Shown: one piece after another, positions 1 through 8,513 of the stretch | Numbering within the stretch: the stretch's first letter is position 1 | Layout: the number at the start of each line of letters is the position of its first letter | Assembly (NCBI RefSeq): GCF_003627815.1 | Contig: NZ_CP032698.1 | Coordinates: forward strand, 6,634,001-6,698,000 | DNA from: Streptomyces hundungensis | GTDB lineage: Bacteria; Actinomycetota; Actinomycetes; Streptomycetales; Streptomycetaceae | Reading direction: 5' to 3' | DNA length: 64,000 nucleotides | Notes under the pieces: model-generated | Databases searched by the model: none | What the model saw: only the letters and a program-made list of their open reading frames with translations | Told to the model about the DNA's origin: nothing | Program-made: the position numbers and the translations under genes

Positions 1-204
1 GGTGGGTCTGCCGGTGGTGGCAGCTCCTTCGGGCGTCGTGATGACCGTCCGGCTCCGCGTCGGGACGATGACCGTGGTGGGTTCCGTCGTGATGACAACC
101 GCGGTGGGTCTGCCGGTGGTGGCAGCTCCTTCGGGCGTCGTGATGACCGTCCGGCTCCGCGTCGGGACGATGACCGTGGTGGGTTCCGTCGTGATGACAA
201 CCGC
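1..204 (+). repeat. Perfect 102-bp tandem duplication in coding sequence
   Basis: Bases 1-102 and 103-204 are identical and encode the same 34 residues (GGSAGGGSSFGRRDDRPAPR onward). A third copy begins at 205 but diverges after about 25 bases, and shorter GRRDDRPAPRRDD-type units continue to about 820. Perfect identity between the two copies, against drift in later ones, points to recent expansion by slippage or unequal crossing-over. Confidence 0.95.
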
Positions 205-1845
205 GGTGGGTCTGCCGGTGGTGGCAGCTCCTACGGGCGTCGTGACGACCGTCCGGCCCCGCGCCGCGACGACAACCGCGGTGGTGGCGGCAGCTCGTAC
301 GGGCGTCGTGACGACCGTCCCGCCCCGCGTCGCGATGATGACCGTGGTGGGTTCCGTCGTGACGACAACCGCGGTGGTGGCGGCGGTTTCCGTCGTGATG
401 ACCGTCCGGCGCCGCGCCGTGACGACAACCGTGGCGGCGGCGGCTCGTACGGGCGTCGCGACGACCGTCCCGCCCCGCGCCGCGATGACGACCGTGGCGG
501 GTTCCGTCGCGATGAGCGTCCGGCGCCGCGCCGTGACGACGACCGTGGTGGGTTCCGTCGTGATGACAACCGTGGTGCTGGCGGCGGCTCGTACGGACGT
601 CGCGATGAGCGTCCGGCTCCCCGTCGGGACGACGACCGGGGTGGCTACGGCGCCCGGCGTGACGACCGTCCGGCTCCGCGCCGCGACGACGACCGTGGTG
701 GGTTCCGCCGTGACGACCGGGGCGACCGCGGTGGCTACCGTGGGCGTGAGGACCGTCCGGCCCCCCGTCGCGACGACGACCGGGGTGGCTACGGGCGTCG
801 GGACGACCGGGACCGGGATCGTGACCGCGAGCCCGTCAAGCGGTTGCCGATCGACGAGGACGTCACCGGTGACGAGATCGACGCCGATGTGCGTCAGGAG
901 CTGATGAGCCTGCCCAAGGGTCTCGCCGAGGAAGTGGCGTGCAACCTGGTGATGGTGGCGCGGCTCATCGACGACGAGCCCGAGCAGGCCTACGCCTACT
1001 CCCGCATCGCGCTGCGGCTCGCCTCCCGCGTCGCCGCCGTCCGCGAGGCCGCCGGCTTCGCCGCGTACGCCACCCAGAAGTATTCGGAGGCGCTCGCGGA
1101 GTTCCGTGCCGCGCGTCGGATGACCGGCTCGGTCGAGCTGTGGCCCGTCATGGCGGACTGCGAGCGCGGCCTCGGTCGTCCCGAGCGGGCGCTGGCGATG
1201 GCCGGCGAGCCCGAGGTGCAGAAGCTCGACAAGCCCGGCCAGGTCGAGATGCGTCTCGTCGCGGCCGGTGCGCGCCGGGACATGGGGCAGCTGGACGCGG
1301 CCATCGTGACCCTCCAGAGCCCCGAGCTCGCGTCGAACTCCGTACAGCCGTGGACCGCGCGACTGCGCTACGCGTACGCCGACGCGCTGCTGGCCGCGAC
1401 CCGTGAGGACGAGGCCCGCGAATGGTTCGCCAAGGCGCTTGAGGCGGACAAGGACGGCTCGACCGACGCCTCCGACCGGCTCGCCGAGCTGGACGGGGTC
1501 GACTTCGTCGACGCGATGGCCGAGAACCACGACGTCGACGCGGACGCCGAGCTCGAAGCGGACGACGACCTCGACGCGGCGCGTGGTGAGGTCGAGGACG
1601 CCCCTGAGTTCGACGACGAGGGCGAGGAGGAGGACGACTTCGAGGGCGACGACTCCGATGTCGTCCGCGCCGCCGAGGTGGTCGACGCGGACGAGGTCAT
1701 TGACGCCGACCTGGTGGAGTCCGCGCCGAACGAGGCCGTTCCGTCGGTGGACAAGGCCGAGAAGGCCGACAAGGCCGAGAAGGCCGACAAGGACGAGAAG
1801 GTCGACAAGAGCGGCCGGAGCGAGCAGAGCGACAAGGACGCCTGA
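1..1845 (+). CDS. RGG-type repeat / TPR protein, 5' end outside the window
   Basis: The frame is open from base 1, so the start lies upstream; 614 codons are visible. The first ~280 residues are an Arg/Asp/Gly-rich disordered array with units such as GRRDDRPAPRRDDDRGGFRR. From KRLPIDEDVTGDE a ~190-residue helical part follows with TPR-like pairs (YSEALAEFRAARRMTG is one), then ~130 very acidic residues ending in KAEKADKAEK repeats. A TPR protein upstream of a HAD phosphatase, tlyA, NAD kinase and recN is the arrangement also known in mycobacteria (Rv1691 onward), which supports the core part. The basic array next to an acidic tail suggests RNA or protein binding by the disordered end, but no function is established. 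Start codons inside this frame (for example TTG at 844) are internal. Confidence 0.85.
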   Translation, partial: GGSAGGGSSFGRRDDRPAPRRDDDRGGFRRDDNRGGSAGGGSSFGRRDDRPAPRRDDDRGGFRRDDNRGGSAGGGSSYGRRDDRPAPRRDDNRGGGGSSYGRRDDRPAPRRDDDRGGFRRDDNRGGGGGFRRDDRPAPRRDDNRGGGGSYGRRDDRPAPRRDDDRGGFRRDERPAPRRDDDRGGFRRDDNRGAGGGSYGRRDERPAPRRDDDRGGYGARRDDRPAPRRDDDRGGFRRDDRGDRGGYRGREDRPAPRRDDDRGGYGRRDDRDRDRDREPVKRLPIDEDVTGDEIDADVRQELMSLPKGLAEEVACNLVMVARLIDDEPEQAYAYSRIALRLASRVAAVREAAGFAAYATQKYSEALAEFRAARRMTGSVELWPVMADCERGLGRPERALAMAGEPEVQKLDKPGQVEMRLVAAGARRDMGQLDAAIVTLQSPELASNSVQPWTARLRYAYADALLAATREDEAREWFAKALEADKDGSTDASDRLAELDGVDFVDAMAENHDVDADAELEADDDLDAARGEVEDAPEFDDEGEEEDDFEGDDSDVVRAAEVVDADEVIDADLVESAPNEAVPSVDKAEKADKAEKADKDEKVDKSGRSEQSDKDA

Positions 1846-1878
1846 CGTCGGGTGATGTCTGAGCGTTGAGGAAGAGGA

Positions 1879-1915
1879 AAGAGGCGGTGCCCCCGGTCGG
1901 GGCGCCGCCTCTTTT
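1879..1915 (+). terminator. Rho-independent terminator of the TPR gene
   Basis: A 14-bp stem (agaggcggtgcccc paired with ggggcgccgcctct, one G-T wobble) with a short ggt loop is followed by cttttc. It lies 34 bp after the stop codon and between convergent genes, so it may work in both directions. Confidence 0.8.
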
Positions 1916-1949
1916 CGTTCTGGTGCCCTGAGGAGGGGGCGACTTCTTC

Positions 1950-1996
1950 GTCTGCGGACCGTGCGGGGCTGGTCGCGCAGTTCCCCGCGCCCCTAA
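1950..1996 (+). repeat. Dispersed intergenic repeat, family A
   Basis: Contains gcgcagttccccgcgcccct preceded by tctgcggaccgtgc. The same core recurs, in either orientation, near 7680, 7985, 8037, 8093, 13480, 13540, 13590 and 13645, always between genes. It is a short non-coding repeat of the kind scattered through Streptomyces chromosomes. Confidence 0.8.
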
Positions 1997-2061
1997 GGGG
2001 GCACCCGTGTAGGGCGATCGCGGCTGCGGTCACCGGGCCCGGCGGGTGGGATCGCGTCGGG

Positions 2062-3345
2062 TCAGTTCACCGTCAGGCTGCGCAGGACCAGGCCCGAGGC
2101 CGGTTTCGGGCCGAAGGAGGTCGACTTGCGGGGCATGGTGACGCCCTGGCGGGCCAGGTCCCGTACGACCTCCTCGCGGACCGGGTGCATCAGGACCGCC
2201 GTCTTGCCGTGGCGTTCCGCCTGTTCGACGGCGGCGGCCGTGTCGTGGATGTACGCGATCTCGTCGGGCGTGTCCGGGATCCGCCAGATGTCGTCGAGCA
2301 GGGTCGAGTGCAGCACCGTCGCGTCCAGCGAGCGCCAGGCCGGCGGCCGGTCGGCGCGGATCGTACGGGCCAGCAGTGCCTCGTCCGGGTGGTCCAGAAG
2401 GTGGAAGCGGCCGTCGCCCGCGAGGAGGAAGGCGTTGCCCCGCGAGGCCGCGTCGCCGAGGGCCTCCAGGGCGCTGGGGAGCGGGACGTCGAGGGTGCGG
2501 ACGCGGAAGGCGCCGGACGCGGTGACCGCCGCGAGGGCCTTGGAGACCGGAACGCGGTGCAGGAGGCGGTGGATCGCGCGGACCCGCAGCGGGTAGCGGG
2601 CCGTGTCCACGAGCAGGACGAGGCCGAAGTCCCACGGGCCGGGCGATGCCTGCTCGTCGCGCAGTCGCAGATAGGTGGCCCAGCGGTGGTGGCCGTCGGC
2701 GATCACCGCCTGGTGGGCCGCGAGGTCGGCCTGGACCTCGGCGAGGTCGGCCGGATCGGTGAGCGCCCACAGGCGGTGGCGGAAGCCGTCCTCGGTGGTG
2801 GTGCGCAGGAGGGGCTCGCCCTCGATGGCGCGCTCGATGACGCCGGTCGCGCCGGTGGGTGTGGTGCTGCCGTGGTAGGTCAGGAGCAGCGGTTCGAAGT
2901 GGGCGGCGGTGGTCCGCATGAGGGCCGCGCGGTCCTCGACGACGTGCGGCATCACGTCCTCGTGCGGCAGGACGACGCCCGCGGCCGGTTCGGACAGCGC
3001 GAGGGCGCCGATCAGCCCGCGTTGCAGGATGCCGTCGCCCTCCTGCTCGTACACGTACAGGGCCGGCACGGGGTCGGGGGCGAGGACGCCCTCGTCGAGC
3101 CAGTCGTCCAGGGTGAGGGCGGCCTGCTGGTTGCGGGCGGCCGGTGAGGAGGCCTGCGGCAGGATCAGCCGGACGATGTTGTAGGGGTCGGCGGATTCCA
3201 GGTGCAGCAGACCGTCGGGGCGTACGACCACGTCGTACGGCGGCGAGGTCACGGCGGCGAGGCTGCCCACCCGCTCGGGAACATAGCGCAGTCCGCGGAA
3301 CGGGATCAGGCGCAGCCCGGGGTCCGCACGCCCAGTTGTGCTCAT
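2062..3345 (-). CDS. DUF1015 family protein
   Basis: 427 residues starting MSTTGRADPGLRLIPFRGLR. The N-terminal stretch (IPFRGLRYVPERVGSLAAV, then SPPYDVV) and the central DGHHRWATYL are hallmarks of the DUF1015 family, whose usual length is about 400-430 residues. The conserved ADGHHR segment resembles a ligand or metal pocket, but the biochemical role of the family is unknown. The ATG at 3345 was chosen because the domain begins right after it; upstream in-frame sequence reads as non-coding. The gene is convergent with the TPR gene and divergent from the HAD gene, with about 70 bp between them for both promoters. Confidence 0.85.
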   Translation of the reverse strand: MSTTGRADPGLRLIPFRGLRYVPERVGSLAAVTSPPYDVVVRPDGLLHLESADPYNIVRLILPQASSPAARNQQAALTLDDWLDEGVLAPDPVPALYVYEQEGDGILQRGLIGALALSEPAAGVVLPHEDVMPHVVEDRAALMRTTAAHFEPLLLTYHGSTTPTGATGVIERAIEGEPLLRTTTEDGFRHRLWALTDPADLAEVQADLAAHQAVIADGHHRWATYLRLRDEQASPGPWDFGLVLLVDTARYPLRVRAIHRLLHRVPVSKALAAVTASGAFRVRTLDVPLPSALEALGDAASRGNAFLLAGDGRFHLLDHPDEALLARTIRADRPPAWRSLDATVLHSTLLDDIWRIPDTPDEIAYIHDTAAAVEQAERHGKTAVLMHPVREEVVRDLARQGVTMPRKSTSFGPKPASGLVLRSLTVN

Positions 3346-3417
3346 CCGTGCATGGTATGTGGGGTTCGGGCATACGCGATGATCGGGGGGAGAGCATCGA
3401 TCGAGGAGTGGATGAAG

Positions 3418-4442
3418 ATGAGCCAGACCGGCCGGATCAAGCCGAGCGGCAGCGAGCGGGCGCTGAACGAGGCGTACGACACCGCCCTGCTGGATCTGGA
3501 CGGGGTGGTCTACGCGGGCGGCGCCGCGATCGCGCACGCCGTGGACGCGCTCGCCGAGGCGCGGGACGGTGGCATGCACCTGGCGTACGTGACCAACAAC
3601 GCGCTGCGGACGCCGGACGCGGTGGCCGCGCATCTGACCGAGCTCGGGGTGCCGGCCGAGGCGACGGACGTGATCACCTCGGCGCAGGCGGTGGCCCGGC
3701 TCGTCTCCGATCAACTGCCCGAAGGATCAAGGGTGTTGCTCATCGGCGGTGAGGGGCTGCGAGTCGCCCTGGAGGAGCGAGGGCTCGTACCGGTCGAGTC
3801 GGCCGACGACGATCCGGCCGCCGTGGTGCAGGGGTACGGGGGGCCGGACTTCACCTGGTCGCGGTTGGCGGAGGCCTCCTACGCGGTGGCGCGCGGGGTG
3901 CCGTGGTTCGCGTCCAACACGGATCTGACGATTCCGAGCGGGCGGGGCATCGCGCCCGGCAACGGCGCGGCGGTCGAGGCCGTGCGCATCGCGACCGGTG
4001 CCGAGCCGCAGGTGGCGGGCAAGCCGCTGCCCCGATGCACCGGGAGACGGTGCTGCGGACCGGCGCGAAGAAGCCGCTGGTGGTCGGGGACCGGCTCGAC
4101 ACGGACATCGAGGGCGCGCACAACGGCGGGGTCGACTCGCTGCTGGTGCTGACCGGGGTGACGGACGGCGCCCGGCTGCTGGCCGCCCGGCCCGAGCACC
4201 GGCCCACCTTCGTCGACGCGGATCTGCGGGGTCTGCTGACCGGGCAGCCCGAAGTGGGCGGCGAGGACGGCCGGTTCACCTGTGGCGGATGGACCGCGTC
4301 CGCGGACGGGGAGTTTGCGCTCGACGGGGACGGGGAGGCGATGGACGGGCTGCGGGCGCTGTGCGCGGCGGCCTGGAGCCGGGCCGGGGACGGTGTCTGT
4401 GAGCTGGACGCGGCGAAGGTGCTGGCGCGTCTGGGGCTCTGA
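3418..4442 (+). pseudogene. HAD-IIA phosphatase (NagD/PGP-like), frameshifted by a missing base
   Basis: The N-terminal half has the HAD motif I DLDGVVYAGG and motif II TNN followed by ALRTPDAVAAHL; the C-terminal half has motif III/IV (KKPLVVGDRLDTDIEGAHNGG). These halves lie in different frames. The break is at 4030-4033, where four Cs stand in ...PLP/PMHRETV...; five Cs would restore GKPLPPMHRE and a 341-residue protein ending ...LARLGL. ATG 3418 is preceded by gaggag at 3403-3408; ATG 3412 is an alternative. HAD-IIA enzymes dephosphorylate small phosphoesters such as 2-phosphoglycolate or nucleotide monophosphates. Position between the TPR gene and tlyA is the conserved one. The lesion is either a sequencing indel in a C run or a genuine mutation; both halves remain well conserved, which favours an error or a very recent event. 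Confidence 0.85.
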
Positions 4443-4482
4443 AGCCCAGCACCCGGGACCACATCCCGGGACCACATACAGC

Positions 4483-4501
4483 GGAGGGTAGGCTAACCTA
4501 A
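4483..4501 (+). promoter_or_regulatory. Iron box (DmdR1/IdeR type) over the siderophore-importer promoter
   Basis: Bases ggagggtaggctaacctaa match the actinobacterial iron-box consensus TTAGGTTAGGCTAACCTAA at 16 of 19 positions. A -10-like TAACCT (4494-4499) lies inside it and ends 7 nt before the GTG start at 4507; no Shine-Dalgarno precedes that start. Iron-loaded repressor bound here would cover the -10, so the operon is expected to be off in iron-replete cells. Confidence 0.85.
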
Positions 4502-4506
4502 CCTCC

Positions 4507-5565
4507 GTGTTGGTAGACAGCCCTCCTCAGCCGCGCGACGGGACCTCGCCCGCGCCCCCGGCCCCGACCGTGAAGCGCCGTACGGTGCGTGCCGCCGGTC
4601 TGTTCGTGTCCGTGGGCGCGCTGGCGCTCGTCGCCGTCGCCAGCATCGCGATCGGCGCGAAACCGATGGCGCCGGGCGATGTCTGGCACGGCCTCTTCCA
4701 CGCCTCCGGCACCGCCGACGACGTCCTCATCCATGACGTCCGGGTGCCGCGGACCCTGCTCGGGCTGCTGGTGGGGGCCGCGCTCGGCCTGGCCGGCGCG
4801 GTGATGCAGGCGCTCACCCGCAACCCGCTCGCCGAACCGGGAATCCTCGGCGTCAACGCGGGAGCGGCCGCCGCGGTGGTCTCCGCCATCAGCTTCCTCG
4901 GCGTCAACTCCCTCACCGGATATGTGTGGTTCGCGTTCCTGGGGGCCGGCGTGGTGTCGGCGGCGGTGTACCTGCTCGGCGGCAGCCGCGCCGCGACACC
5001 CGTACGGCTCGCGCTCGCGGGGACCGCGGCCAGCGCCGCGCTCTACGGCTACATCAACGCCGTCCAGCTCACCGACTCCGCTGCCCTCAACCAACTGCGG
5101 TTCTGGCAGGTCGGCTCGCTGGCCGCGGCCGACATGACGACCGTCCGCAAGGTCGCGCCGTTCATCCTCGTCGGGCTCGTCGTGGCCCTGCTGCTCGCGC
5201 GGCCCCTCAACGCGATGGCGCTGGGCGACGACACGGCCCGCGCGCTCGGCACCCGGCTGACCCGCACCCGGATCGCGTCCATGGTCGTGGTCACCCTGCT
5301 GTGCGGCGCCGCGACCGCCGCCTGCGGGCCCATCGTGTTCATCGGCCTGATGGTGCCGCACATCGTGAGGGCCATCACCGGGCCCGACCTGCGGTGGATC
5401 CTGCCGTACGCGGCGGTGCTCTCGCCCGTGCTGCTCCTCGGCTCCGACGTGGTCGGACGGGTCGTGACCCGGCCCGCCGAGCTCCAGGTCGGCATCGTCA
5501 CCGCGCTCATCGGCGGTCCCGTCTTCATCCGTCTCGTACGGCGCAAGAGGATGGCCCAGCTGTGA
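4507..5565 (+). CDS. FecCD-family siderophore ABC permease (first subunit)
   Basis: 352 residues, strongly hydrophobic after a ~30-residue N-terminal tail, with about nine or ten membrane segments. FecCD signatures are clear: RVPRTLLGLLVGAALGLAGA, MQALTRNPLAEPGILGVNAG, and the cytoplasmic coupling loop around ALGTRLTRTRIASMVVV followed by CGPIVFIGLMVPHIVR. Together with the next two genes it makes an importer for ferric siderophores or related chelates. The GTG start is taken because it fits a leaderless transcript from the iron-box promoter. No periplasmic-type binding lipoprotein is encoded beside it, so the receptor must be supplied from elsewhere. Confidence 0.92.
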   Translation: MLVDSPPQPRDGTSPAPPAPTVKRRTVRAAGLFVSVGALALVAVASIAIGAKPMAPGDVWHGLFHASGTADDVLIHDVRVPRTLLGLLVGAALGLAGAVMQALTRNPLAEPGILGVNAGAAAAVVSAISFLGVNSLTGYVWFAFLGAGVVSAAVYLLGGSRAATPVRLALAGTAASAALYGYINAVQLTDSAALNQLRFWQVGSLAAADMTTVRKVAPFILVGLVVALLLARPLNAMALGDDTARALGTRLTRTRIASMVVVTLLCGAATAACGPIVFIGLMVPHIVRAITGPDLRWILPYAAVLSPVLLLGSDVVGRVVTRPAELQVGIVTALIGGPVFIRLVRRKRMAQL

Positions 5566-6590
5566 AGGCGATACGTACCCCCGGCGGCCTCTCCTTCCGG
5601 GCCGAGCCGCGCGCGATGGCCGTGGTCGGCGGGCTCGCCGCGGTGGCACTCGCCGCCGGTGTCGTCCTGATCGGCACCGGCGACTTCACCATCGCGCCCG
5701 GCGACGTCGTAAGCAGCCTGCTCGGATCGGGCACCCCCGCGCAGGACTTCATCATCAACGAACTGCGGCTGCCGCGCGTGCTGGTCGCGCTCCTGGTGGG
5801 TGCCTCGCTCGGCATCTCCGGCGCCCTGTTCCAGTCCATCTCCCGCAATCCGCTGGGCAGTCCGGACGTCATCGGCTTCGGACAGGGCTCCTCGGTGGGC
5901 GCCCTCACCGTCATCGTGTTCTTCCACGGCGGCGCGGTCGCCGTCTCCCTCGGCGCGCTCATCGGAGGGCTCGCCACCGGCCTCGCCGTGTACCTCCTCG
6001 CCTGGAAGAAGGGGGTGCACGGCTACCGGCTCGTCCTGGTGGGCATCGGCGCGGCCGCCATGCTCACCGCCGGCATCCACTATCTGCTCACCAAGTCCAC
6101 CCTGGTCGACGCCACCCGGGCGATGGTCTGGCTCACCGGCTCCCTCGACGGGCGGGACTGGGCGCAGGTCTGGCCGCTGCTCGCCCTGTTCGCGGTGCTG
6201 CTTCCGGTGGTCCTCGCCTACGGGCGGCCCCTGCGGATGCTGGAGATGGGCGACGACGCGGCGTACGCGCTCGGCGTGCCGGTGCAGCGCACCCGTACCG
6301 TCCTGATGCTCGCGGCCGTCCTGCTCAACGCCTCGGCGACCGCGGCCGCCGGGCCCATCTCCTTCGTGGCGCTGACCGCGCCCCAACTCGCCCGCCGCCT
6401 CACCCGCGCCACCGGGCCCAACGTCATCGCCTCCGCCTGCATGGGCGCGACCCTGCTGGTCGTCGCCGACTGGGGCGCCCAGCGGCTGTTCGGCGAGAGC
6501 ACGCTGCCGGTGGGGGTGCTGACCGGCATGGTCGGCGGCGTCTATCTGCTGTGGCTGCTCGTCACGGAGCGGCGGGCGGGGCGGATATGA
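5562..6590 (+). CDS. FecCD-family siderophore ABC permease (second subunit)
   Basis: 342 residues, starting at a GTG that overlaps the previous stop by 4 bp (GTGA), which implies translational coupling. It repeats the family signatures LRLPRVLVALLVGASLGISG, FQSISRNPLGSPDVIGFGQG and GPISFVALTAPQLARRL. It would form a heterodimeric channel with the first permease. The two subunits are clearly paralogous but not recent duplicates. Confidence 0.92.
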   Translation: MKAIRTPGGLSFRAEPRAMAVVGGLAAVALAAGVVLIGTGDFTIAPGDVVSSLLGSGTPAQDFIINELRLPRVLVALLVGASLGISGALFQSISRNPLGSPDVIGFGQGSSVGALTVIVFFHGGAVAVSLGALIGGLATGLAVYLLAWKKGVHGYRLVLVGIGAAAMLTAGIHYLLTKSTLVDATRAMVWLTGSLDGRDWAQVWPLLALFAVLLPVVLAYGRPLRMLEMGDDAAYALGVPVQRTRTVLMLAAVLLNASATAAAGPISFVALTAPQLARRLTRATGPNVIASACMGATLLVVADWGAQRLFGESTLPVGVLTGMVGGVYLLWLLVTERRAGRI

Positions 6591-6661
6591 GCGGCTCTCC
6601 CCGGCCCGGCCCCGGCCCCAACTCCCTTACGGCTCACGGTTCTTCTGGCAGGAGTACGAGC

Positions 6662-7462
6662 ATGCAGCGCCTCAGCGCCGAATCGGTCACCCTCGGCTAC
6701 GACCAGCGGGTGATCGCCAAGGATCTGTCGGTCGAGATCCCCGACCACTCCTTCACGGTGATCGTCGGGCCCAACGCGTGCGGCAAGTCCACCCTGCTGC
6801 GGGCCCTGTCCCGGATGCTCAAGCCAAGCCGGGGGCAGGTGCTGCTCGACGGGCAGAGCATCCATTCGCTGCCCGCGAAGAAGGTGGCCAGGACGCTGGG
6901 GCTGCTTCCGCAGTCCTCGGTCGCGCCGGACGGGATCACGGTGGGGGACCTGGTCGCGCGCGGGCGCTATCCGCACCAGGGGCTGCTGCGGCAGTGGTCG
7001 CCCGAGGACGAGCGGATCGTCCAGGAGTCCATGGAGGCGACGGGGGTCGGCGGGCTCGGGGAGCGGTACGTCGACGAGCTGTCCGGCGGGCAGCGCCAGC
7101 GCGTCTGGATCGCCATGGCGCTGGCCCAGCAGACGCCTCTGCTGCTGCTCGACGAGCCGACGACGTTTCTCGACATCCAGCACCAGATCGAGGTGCTGGA
7201 CCTGTGTGCGCGGCTCCATGAGGAGCAGGGGCGGACGTTGGTGGCGGTGCTGCACGATCTCAACCAGGCGGCGCGGTACGCCTCGCATCTCATTGCCATG
7301 CGGGAGGGGGAGGTGGTGGCGGAGGGGGAGCCGTCCTCCGTTGTCACGGCGGAGTTGGTTGAGCGGGTGTTCGGGGTGCGGTGTCAGGTGATCGCTGATC
7401 CTGAGACGGGGACGCCGTTGGTTGTGCCGGTGGGGAGGCGGCGGGCGGCTTTGACGGGCTGA
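6662..7462 (+). CDS. Siderophore ABC transporter ATPase (FepC/FecE type)
   Basis: 266 residues with Walker A GPNACGKST, ABC signature LSGGQRQR, Walker B LLLLDEPT, D-loop FLDI and the switch histidine in AVLHDLNQA: a complete nucleotide-binding subunit. ATG 6662 has aggag at 6650-6654; an ATG at 6587, overlapping the permease stop as ATGA, would add 25 poorly conserved residues and is a less likely start. It is the last gene of the iron-regulated operon. Confidence 0.92.
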   Translation: MQRLSAESVTLGYDQRVIAKDLSVEIPDHSFTVIVGPNACGKSTLLRALSRMLKPSRGQVLLDGQSIHSLPAKKVARTLGLLPQSSVAPDGITVGDLVARGRYPHQGLLRQWSPEDERIVQESMEATGVGGLGERYVDELSGGQRQRVWIAMALAQQTPLLLLDEPTTFLDIQHQIEVLDLCARLHEEQGRTLVAVLHDLNQAARYASHLIAMREGEVVAEGEPSSVVTAELVERVFGVRCQVIADPETGTPLVVPVGRRRAALTG

Positions 7463-7465
7463 TTC

Positions 7466-8120
7466 CTCCCCACCCCGCCCCTTCCCGAGACCCTCCGGGG
7501 GCGTGGGTGGCTGAGGCGGGTTCCCTGGGGCTCTGCCCCAGACCCCGTTCGCGCCTTGAGGGCGCTCGTCCTCAATCGCCGGACGGGCTGAAATGCCCGG
7601 CGCGGGCCAGCACCGACACCACTCGGGCACACGCGGTGCGCCGGAAATGCCGGTGCGGGCCGGCACCAGCCCCGCCAGGGGCGCGGGGAATTGCGCGAGA
7701 AGCGGGCACGGTCCGCAGCCGAAAGCCTGGGGCTCCGCCCCAGACCCCGTTCGCGCCTTGAGGGCGCTCGTCCTCAATCGCCGGACGGGCTGAAATGCCC
7801 GGTGCGGGCCCGCACTGACGTCACTCGGGCACACGCGGCGCCCCGGAAATGCCGGTGCGGGCCGGCACTGACGTCACTCGGGCACACGCGGTGCCCCGGA
7901 AATGCCGGTGCGGGCCGGCACCGACGCCACTCGGGCACACGGGCCCGGAAATGCCGGTGCGGGCCGGCACCAGTCCCGCCAGGGGCGCGGGGAACTGCGC
8001 GACCAGCCACGCACGGTCCGCGGACCGAAGGGCTTAGGGGCGCGGGGAACTGCGCGAGAAGCGGGCACGGTCCGCAGGCGTGGGAGGGGTTGGGGGCGCG
8101 GGGAACCGCGCAGGGGGCCG
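7466..8120. repeat. Gene-free field of nested intergenic repeats
   Basis: About 650 bp without a credible gene. It opens with family C (ccgccccttcccgagaccct, 7472 on), then family B (a ~65-bp block with gcgctcgtcctcaatcgccg) at 7527-7590 and again at 7729-7792, family D (~53-bp unit with aaatgccggtgcgggccggc) starting at 7591, 7645, 7793, 7847, 7900 and 7949, and family A in reverse at about 7677, 7981, 8036 and 8093. The order B-D-A occurs twice, so the field has grown by segmental duplication plus tandem expansion of D. Open frames through it are by-products of base composition. Confidence 0.85.
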
Positions 8121-8123
8121 GGG

Positions 8124-8471
8124 TCAGAGGAGGGTGCGGAGGCGGAGGAGGTCGCGGAAGCCGGCCTCCACGCGGACCCTCCCGGACGCCCACGCCTTCG
8201 CGAAGTTCAGCTCGCCCCCCACCAGCGCCACCAGATCGTCCCCCGCCATCGCCAACCGGATCTGCGCCCGCTCCGCGGGCACCCCCGGCACCGTGTCGTG
8301 CACCTCGACGCGGCCGCCCCTCAGCCGGCCCGAGAACGTGACGTCCAGGTCCGTGATGTGGCAGCTCAACGAGCGGTCCAGCGCGGCGGCGGCATGCACA
8401 TCGCCCTCCGCGCGGGCCAGATTGTCCGAAAGTTTGTCGAGTGCCGCGCGGCACTCCTCCGTGGTCGCCAT
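8124..8471 (-). CDS. SCP2 sterol-binding-domain protein
   Basis: 115 residues, MATTEECRAALDKLSDNLAR onward. The pattern of an N-terminal helix, then strands (SCHITDLDVTFSGRLRGGRV), and the C-terminal NFAKAWASGRVRVEAG fits the SCP2 sterol-carrier fold, in which a hydrophobic tunnel binds lipids. Actinobacterial stand-alone SCP2 proteins are usually of this size; their ligands are unknown. It is divergent from the small gene at 8514, leaving only 42 bp for both promoters. Confidence 0.75.
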   Translation of the reverse strand: MATTEECRAALDKLSDNLARAEGDVHAAAALDRSLSCHITDLDVTFSGRLRGGRVEVHDTVPGVPAERAQIRLAMAGDDLVALVGGELNFAKAWASGRVRVEAGFRDLLRLRTLL

Positions 8472-8513
8472 CGTGACCGACCGTACCCCAGGGCTTCGCG
8501 GTAGCGTCGTGGC

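Noticed and set aside
2..904. Long open frames in the other forward frame and on the minus strand over the repeat region
   Set aside because: They are by-products of the codon pattern of the Arg/Asp/Gly repeat; only frame 1 continues into the TPR domain with sensible protein sequence.
4020..4045. Programmed -1/+1 frameshift in the HAD gene
   Set aside because: No slippery heptanucleotide or downstream structure seen; a missing C in a homopolymer explains the break more simply.
7590..7980. Regularly spaced ~53-bp repeats as a possible CRISPR array
   Set aside because: Units are contiguous and nearly identical over their full length, with no unique spacers and no cas genes; this is a tandem repeat.
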